DNA of 17,500 nucleotides from Burkholderiales bacterium (GTDB lineage Bacteria; Pseudomonadota; Gammaproteobacteria; Burkholderiales; Burkholderiaceae). The DNA is taken from contig CAHJWV010000691.1 of NCBI GenBank assembly GCA_903643055.1, positions 1 to 17,500 on the forward strand, read 5' to 3'. The translations under genes and the position numbers were made by a program. How positions within the stretch are numbered: the first letter of the stretch is position 1; each line of letters opens with the position of its first letter. This document shows positions 15,301-17,500 of this stretch, in pieces. The notes under the pieces are model-generated. The model was given only the letters and a program-made list of their open reading frames with translations, made no database searches and was not told where the DNA came from.

Positions 15301-17500
15301 AACGGTGACGCTGGTCAGCACCGATGCCAGCGGCAATGCCGCCAACGGCACGGGTACGGTGACGATCGACACCACGCCGCCGGCCGTACCGAGCTTGACC
15401 ACGCAAGCGACCAACGACAGCACACCGGTGCTGGCCGGTACCGCCGAAGCCGGCAGCGCAGTCACCGTGACCGTGGGCGGCGCGACCTTCGCCGTCCAGG
15501 CAGACAACACCGGCCATTGGTCGCTGGACACCGGCGCTGTGACGCCGACCTCGGGCACGCTGAACCTGGGCGAAGACGAGATCAAGGCGGTCAGCTTGAG
15601 CAGCACCGATGCCGCCGGCAACAGCCGGGTGGGCAGCGGCAGTTTCCGCTTCGACACCGTGGCCCCGGCCGCGCCGACGCTGTCGGTGGCGCCGACCAAC
15701 GACACCACGCCGGTCTTGGGCGGTACCGCCGAAGCCGGCAGCACCGTGACGGTGACCGTGGGTGGCGCGACCTTCACGACACTGACCAACAACAGCGGAC
15801 AGTGGACGCTCGACACCGGCGCGGCAACGCCGGTCTCGGGCGCGCTGAGCTTCAGCGCCGATGGTGCGCAGGCCGTGGCCTTGACCAGCACCGATGCGGC
15901 CGGTAATGCGACGCCGGGCACCGGTAGCTTCACGCTCGACACCACGCCGCCCGCCGCGCCGACACTGACCGCGCAGACCACCAACGACACGACACCGGTG
16001 TTGGCCGGCAATGCCGAAGCCGGCAGCACGGTGCGGGTGACGATTGGCGGCGCAACTTATCAAACCACCGCCGACAACGCCGGCCACTGGACGCTGGACA
16101 CCGCGACGCAGCCGGTCTCCGGCACGCTCGCGATCGGAGCCGATGGCGCAAAAGAGGTCACGCTGACCAGCACCGACGCGACCGGCAACACCTCGAACGG
16201 CACCGGCAGCCTGACACTGGACACGACCGCACCGGCCGCGCCGACCGTCGCCGCGTTGACCACCAACGACAGCACGCCGGTGCTCAGCGGCACGGCCGAA
16301 GCCGGCAGCACGGTAACGATCGGCATCGGTGGCGCGACCTTCCAGGCGACCGCTGACAACACCGGCCACTGGACGGTCGACACCGGCAGCACGCCGCTGA
16401 CCGGCACCGTGGAACTGGGGTCGGACGGCAGCAAGGCCGTGACCCTGAACAGCACCGACGTGGCCGGCAACAGCGCGCCAGGCACCGGCGCCATCACGCT
16501 CGACACCGCCGCGCCGGCCGCGCCGACCTTGAGCACCCTGGCCACCAACGACAGCACCCCGGTGCTGACCGGCACCGCCGAAGCCGGCAGCACGGTGGGT
16601 GTGACGGTGGGCGGCGCGAGCTACAGCGTGGTCACCAATGGCAGCGGCCAATGGACGCTGGACACGCTGGTCGCCACACCGGTCTCGGGCACGCTGAGCA
16701 TCACGACCGAAGGCGCTTACCCTGTCGCGCTGACCAGCACCGATGTGGCCGGCAATGTGACGCCCGGCACCGGCAACTTCACGGTCGACACCACCCCGCC
16801 GGCCACGCCGACGCTGAGCCCGGTGACCACCAGCGACCCGACGCCGGTGCTCAGCGGCACCGCCGAGGCCAACAGCCTGGTGACGCTGGTCGTCGGTGGC
16901 GCGACCTTCACGACCACGTCCGACAACTCCGGCAACTGGGCGATCAACACCGGCAATGCGCCGGTCTCCGGCAGCTTCTTGCTGGGCGTGGACGGCGCGA
17001 AAACCGCCACGCTGACCAGCACCGATGCGGCGGGCAACAGCACCAACGGCAGCGGCGGCTTCACGCTCGATTCGACCGCGCCGGCCGCGCCAGAGTTGAC
17101 GACGACCTTGACCAACGACACCACGCCGGTGCTGATGGGCACGGCCGAAGCGAACAGCACGGTGACGGTGATCGTTGGCGGTGCGACCTTTACCGCCACC
17201 GTCGATGGCAGCGGCCTTTGGACAGTGGATACCGGCACAACGCCGACCTCCGGGACCTTGTCTCTCACCGGACAAGGGGTGAACACGGTCACCTTGACCA
17301 GCACTGATGCGACCAACAACACCACCAACGGCGCGGGCAGCTTCACGCTGGACACGATTCCACCGGTCACGCCGACCTTGTCGACGGCCTATGCGAACGT
17401 GTTAACGCCAACCTTGAGCGGCACCGCCGAAATCAACAGCGCAGTGAGCGTCACCGTCGGCGGCGCGACCTACACGACCACCGCCAACGGCAGCGGCGTG
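12398..17500 (+). CDS. Giant repetitive type I-secreted adhesin (Bap/Lap-like), N-terminal part; 3' end outside window
   Basis: The frame is open for 1701 codons from the ATG at 12398 to the last base. A full codon-by-codon reading finds no stop, so the protein is longer than 1701 residues. Order: beta-rich N-terminal module (1-150) without Sec signal, starting MKNAVVLKPSQGEPVSLQAG and holding a close cysteine pair C76/C81; a Trp plus Ala/Gly hydrophobic segment and poly-Gly linker (154-180); a middle region (about 190-410) with a carboxypeptidase-regulatory/Ig-like fold start and a NVNLNALTELAVRELG tract; one divergent Ig-like domain (about 425-510); then Ig-like repeats from residue 513 onward. 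The repeats fit the bacterial Ig (Big_13-type) domains of Bap-like adhesins. No RTX nonapeptides are seen; they and the C-terminal secretion signal would lie downstream. Predicted role: export by the adjacent system and surface anchoring for attachment or biofilm. Function is inferred from architecture and context. Confidence 0.9.
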   Translation, partial: MKNAVVLKPSQGEPVSLQAGKTVTIKAKAGVKYKLTPDTQAGDAGALEVVASRHGDDLHLKTHGGDAVLQGFYSECKAAQCGVELPGAGLAVYTVDGDSPAGASLSDGSQLIYAHGATDSLMSLLPSGQATAGSGWTTSSSDATYQPPGHESSGAWKLAAAGGAIGLIAAAAGGGGSSGGTTPPPAATATVLNGVVVAGPVIEGNGLKIVAYREDGTVLKDGNVGADGSFSLTLPSSYTGKVLVLVFDSSVGSDYFDEATQMPKDLGGDLRAATVIPAPGVYNVNLNALTELAVRELGLPDRGVGQSGVNLSAVTPAAIQAANDAIAKAVGLTGQDLVTGTAPKAIVDTSGTANPDVNNYGRVLAALSGAELVAGSRDAALISLLPQIRTGTLTEAGLTALLDGASKVGGGLVDAVSNLTNQATTVAITTVADDNSVNNAEAAQGLTVSGTCSAGATVSVKIGTQTLSAVVTGTTWSAVLSAEQALAIGQGSVVISASATLSGATQVATRGIFVDTLPPAAPSLTTPLTNDTTPVLEGRADAGSVVEVTVGGATFSVVANGDGKWTLNTETATPVSGSFELGTDSVKAVTLTGTDAAGNSAPGTGSFTLDTTPPAAPTLAAGGTTNNSTPVLSGTAEAGNTVTVAVGGAVFTVVANEAGQWTLDTAAAKPTSGSFALTGDGAKAVTVTSTDAAGNTAATTGSFTLDATAPAVPTLGTQLTNDTTPVLSGSAEAGSAVTVGVGGALFSAVANSEGRWSIDTGAAAPISGSLSLSEGGVKAVTLVSTDAGGNVSTGSGSFTLDITPPVAPTLTVQQTHDTTPVLTGNAEARSIVTVVVGGASYVVTADAEGHWSLNTETATPVSGTFAIGADGDKAVTLTSTDAAGNTTPGSGGFVLDTVAPATPTVTAQTTSDTTPLLTGTAEIGSKLTVSIGGAVFAVTANGDGVWTLDTGAATPVSGSFSLGSDGAKTVTLVSTDASGNAANGTGTVTIDTTPPAVPSLTTQATNDSTPVLAGTAEAGSAVTVTVGGATFAVQADNTGHWSLDTGAVTPTSGTLNLGEDEIKAVSLSSTDAAGNSRVGSGSFRFDTVAPAAPTLSVAPTNDTTPVLGGTAEAGSTVTVTVGGATFTTLTNNSGQWTLDTGAATPVSGALSFSADGAQAVALTSTDAAGNATPGTGSFTLDTTPPAAPTLTAQTTNDTTPVLAGNAEAGSTVRVTIGGATYQTTADNAGHWTLDTATQPVSGTLAIGADGAKEVTLTSTDATGNTSNGTGSLTLDTTAPAAPTVAALTTNDSTPVLSGTAEAGSTVTIGIGGATFQATADNTGHWTVDTGSTPLTGTVELGSDGSKAVTLNSTDVAGNSAPGTGAITLDTAAPAAPTLSTLATNDSTPVLTGTAEAGSTVGVTVGGASYSVVTNGSGQWTLDTLVATPVSGTLSITTEGAYPVALTSTDVAGNVTPGTGNFTVDTTPPATPTLSPVTTSDPTPVLSGTAEANSLVTLVVGGATFTTTSDNSGNWAINTGNAPVSGSFLLGVDGAKTATLTSTDAAGNSTNGSGGFTLDSTAPAAPELTTTLTNDTTPVLMGTAEANSTVTVIVGGATFTATVDGSGLWTVDTGTTPTSGTLSLTGQGVNTVTLTSTDATNNTTNGAGSFTLDTIPPVTPTLSTAYANVLTPTLSGTAEINSAVSVTVGGATYTTTANGSGV
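12857..12937 (+). other. Ala/Gly hydrophobic segment of the adhesin N-terminus, possible retention element
   Basis: Residues 154-180 read GAWKLAAAGGAIGLIAAAAG and continue as a Gly/Ser linker. A short hydrophobic, helix-prone stretch between the N-terminal module and a flexible linker suits a part that lodges in the export channel. A159-A160-A161-G162 matches the loose di-alanine pattern (T/A/P)AAG cut by LapG proteases. No LapG gene is seen here, so cleavage is speculative. Confidence 0.35.
13934..17500 (+). repeat. Tandem Ig-like repeat array, 12 complete units plus one partial
   Basis: Units start (first codon of the F-T-L-D-T-x-P-P motif or variant) at 13934, 14216, 14504, 14789, 15074, 15359, 15644, 15929, 16211, 16493, 16778, 17060 and 17342. 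Spacings are 282, 285 or 288 bp, all multiples of three. The consensus runs DTTPPAAPTL, TNDTTPVLSGTAEAGSTVTV, VGGATF, GHWTLDTG, PVSGTLSLG, DGAKAVTLTSTDAAGN. The strongest conservation is in NDTTPVLSGTAEAGS and TSTDAAGN. Each unit is one Ig-like domain; proline-rich DTTPPAAP joints link them. Units are clearly diverged from each other, so this is an old or selected array, not a recent expansion. The 13th unit is cut at 53 residues by the window edge. Confidence 0.93.

Noticed and set aside
13964..17275. 1103-codon open frame on the minus strand across the repeat array
   Set aside because: It is antisense to the adhesin. In GC-rich DNA with strong third-position G/C, the opposite strand stays open; its product is low-complexity Arg/Gly/Ala sequence and no start signal is seen.
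13934..17500. CRISPR or satellite-like array
   Set aside because: The period is 282-288 bp, always a multiple of three, and each unit encodes an Ig-like domain; there are no short identical repeats with unique spacers.
12398..17500. RTX calcium-binding nonapeptide toxin
   Set aside because: No GGxGxDxUx runs were found in the visible 1701 residues; the repeats are Ig-like. RTX motifs could still exist beyond the window.

Overview
The window reads as chromosomal DNA of a GC-rich betaproteobacterium, most likely a Burkholderiales of the Leptothrix/Rubrivivax/Rhizobacter kind. This is inferred from the high GC, the strong G/C bias at third codon positions, the bacterial Suv3-type helicase and the large PAS-containing hybrid kinases; the genus cannot be fixed from the sequence alone. 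|| Layout. (1) Bases 2-1372 (+) hold the 3' part of a Suv3-like RNA helicase cut by the left edge. (2) Bases 1561-6274 (-) hold two sensor kinases in tandem. The upstream one (4607-6274) has two PAS domains that are an obvious recent tandem duplication, followed by a histidine kinase core. The downstream one is a hybrid kinase (REC-PAS-PAS-HisKA-HATPase-REC-REC) whose reading frame breaks inside the second receiver, so its last receiver is in another frame (1561-2172). (3) A 385-bp divergent region separates them from a small secreted cysteine-containing protein of unknown function (6660-7298, +), which is followed by a stem-loop and a 365-bp gene-free stretch. (4) Bases 7664-12298 (+) are a complete type I secretion system in overlapping genes: TolC-type outer-membrane channel, ABC transporter with a degenerate C39-like N-terminus, and HlyD-type adaptor. 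(5) From 12398 to the right edge one uninterrupted frame of 1701 codons encodes the N-terminal part of a giant cell-surface adhesin: a signal-peptide-less N-terminal module, an Ala/Gly hydrophobic segment, a middle region, and then 12 complete plus one partial Ig-like repeats of 94-96 residues. It is the largest gene here and runs off the window. || How it fits together. The secretion genes and the adhesin form a Lap/Bap-type unit: the ABC/HlyD/TolC channel should export the giant protein, whose C-terminal secretion signal lies beyond the window. Neither a LapD/LapG pair nor an output response regulator is visible. The two kinases look like parts of a phosphorelay; that it controls the adhesin is only an inference from proximity.
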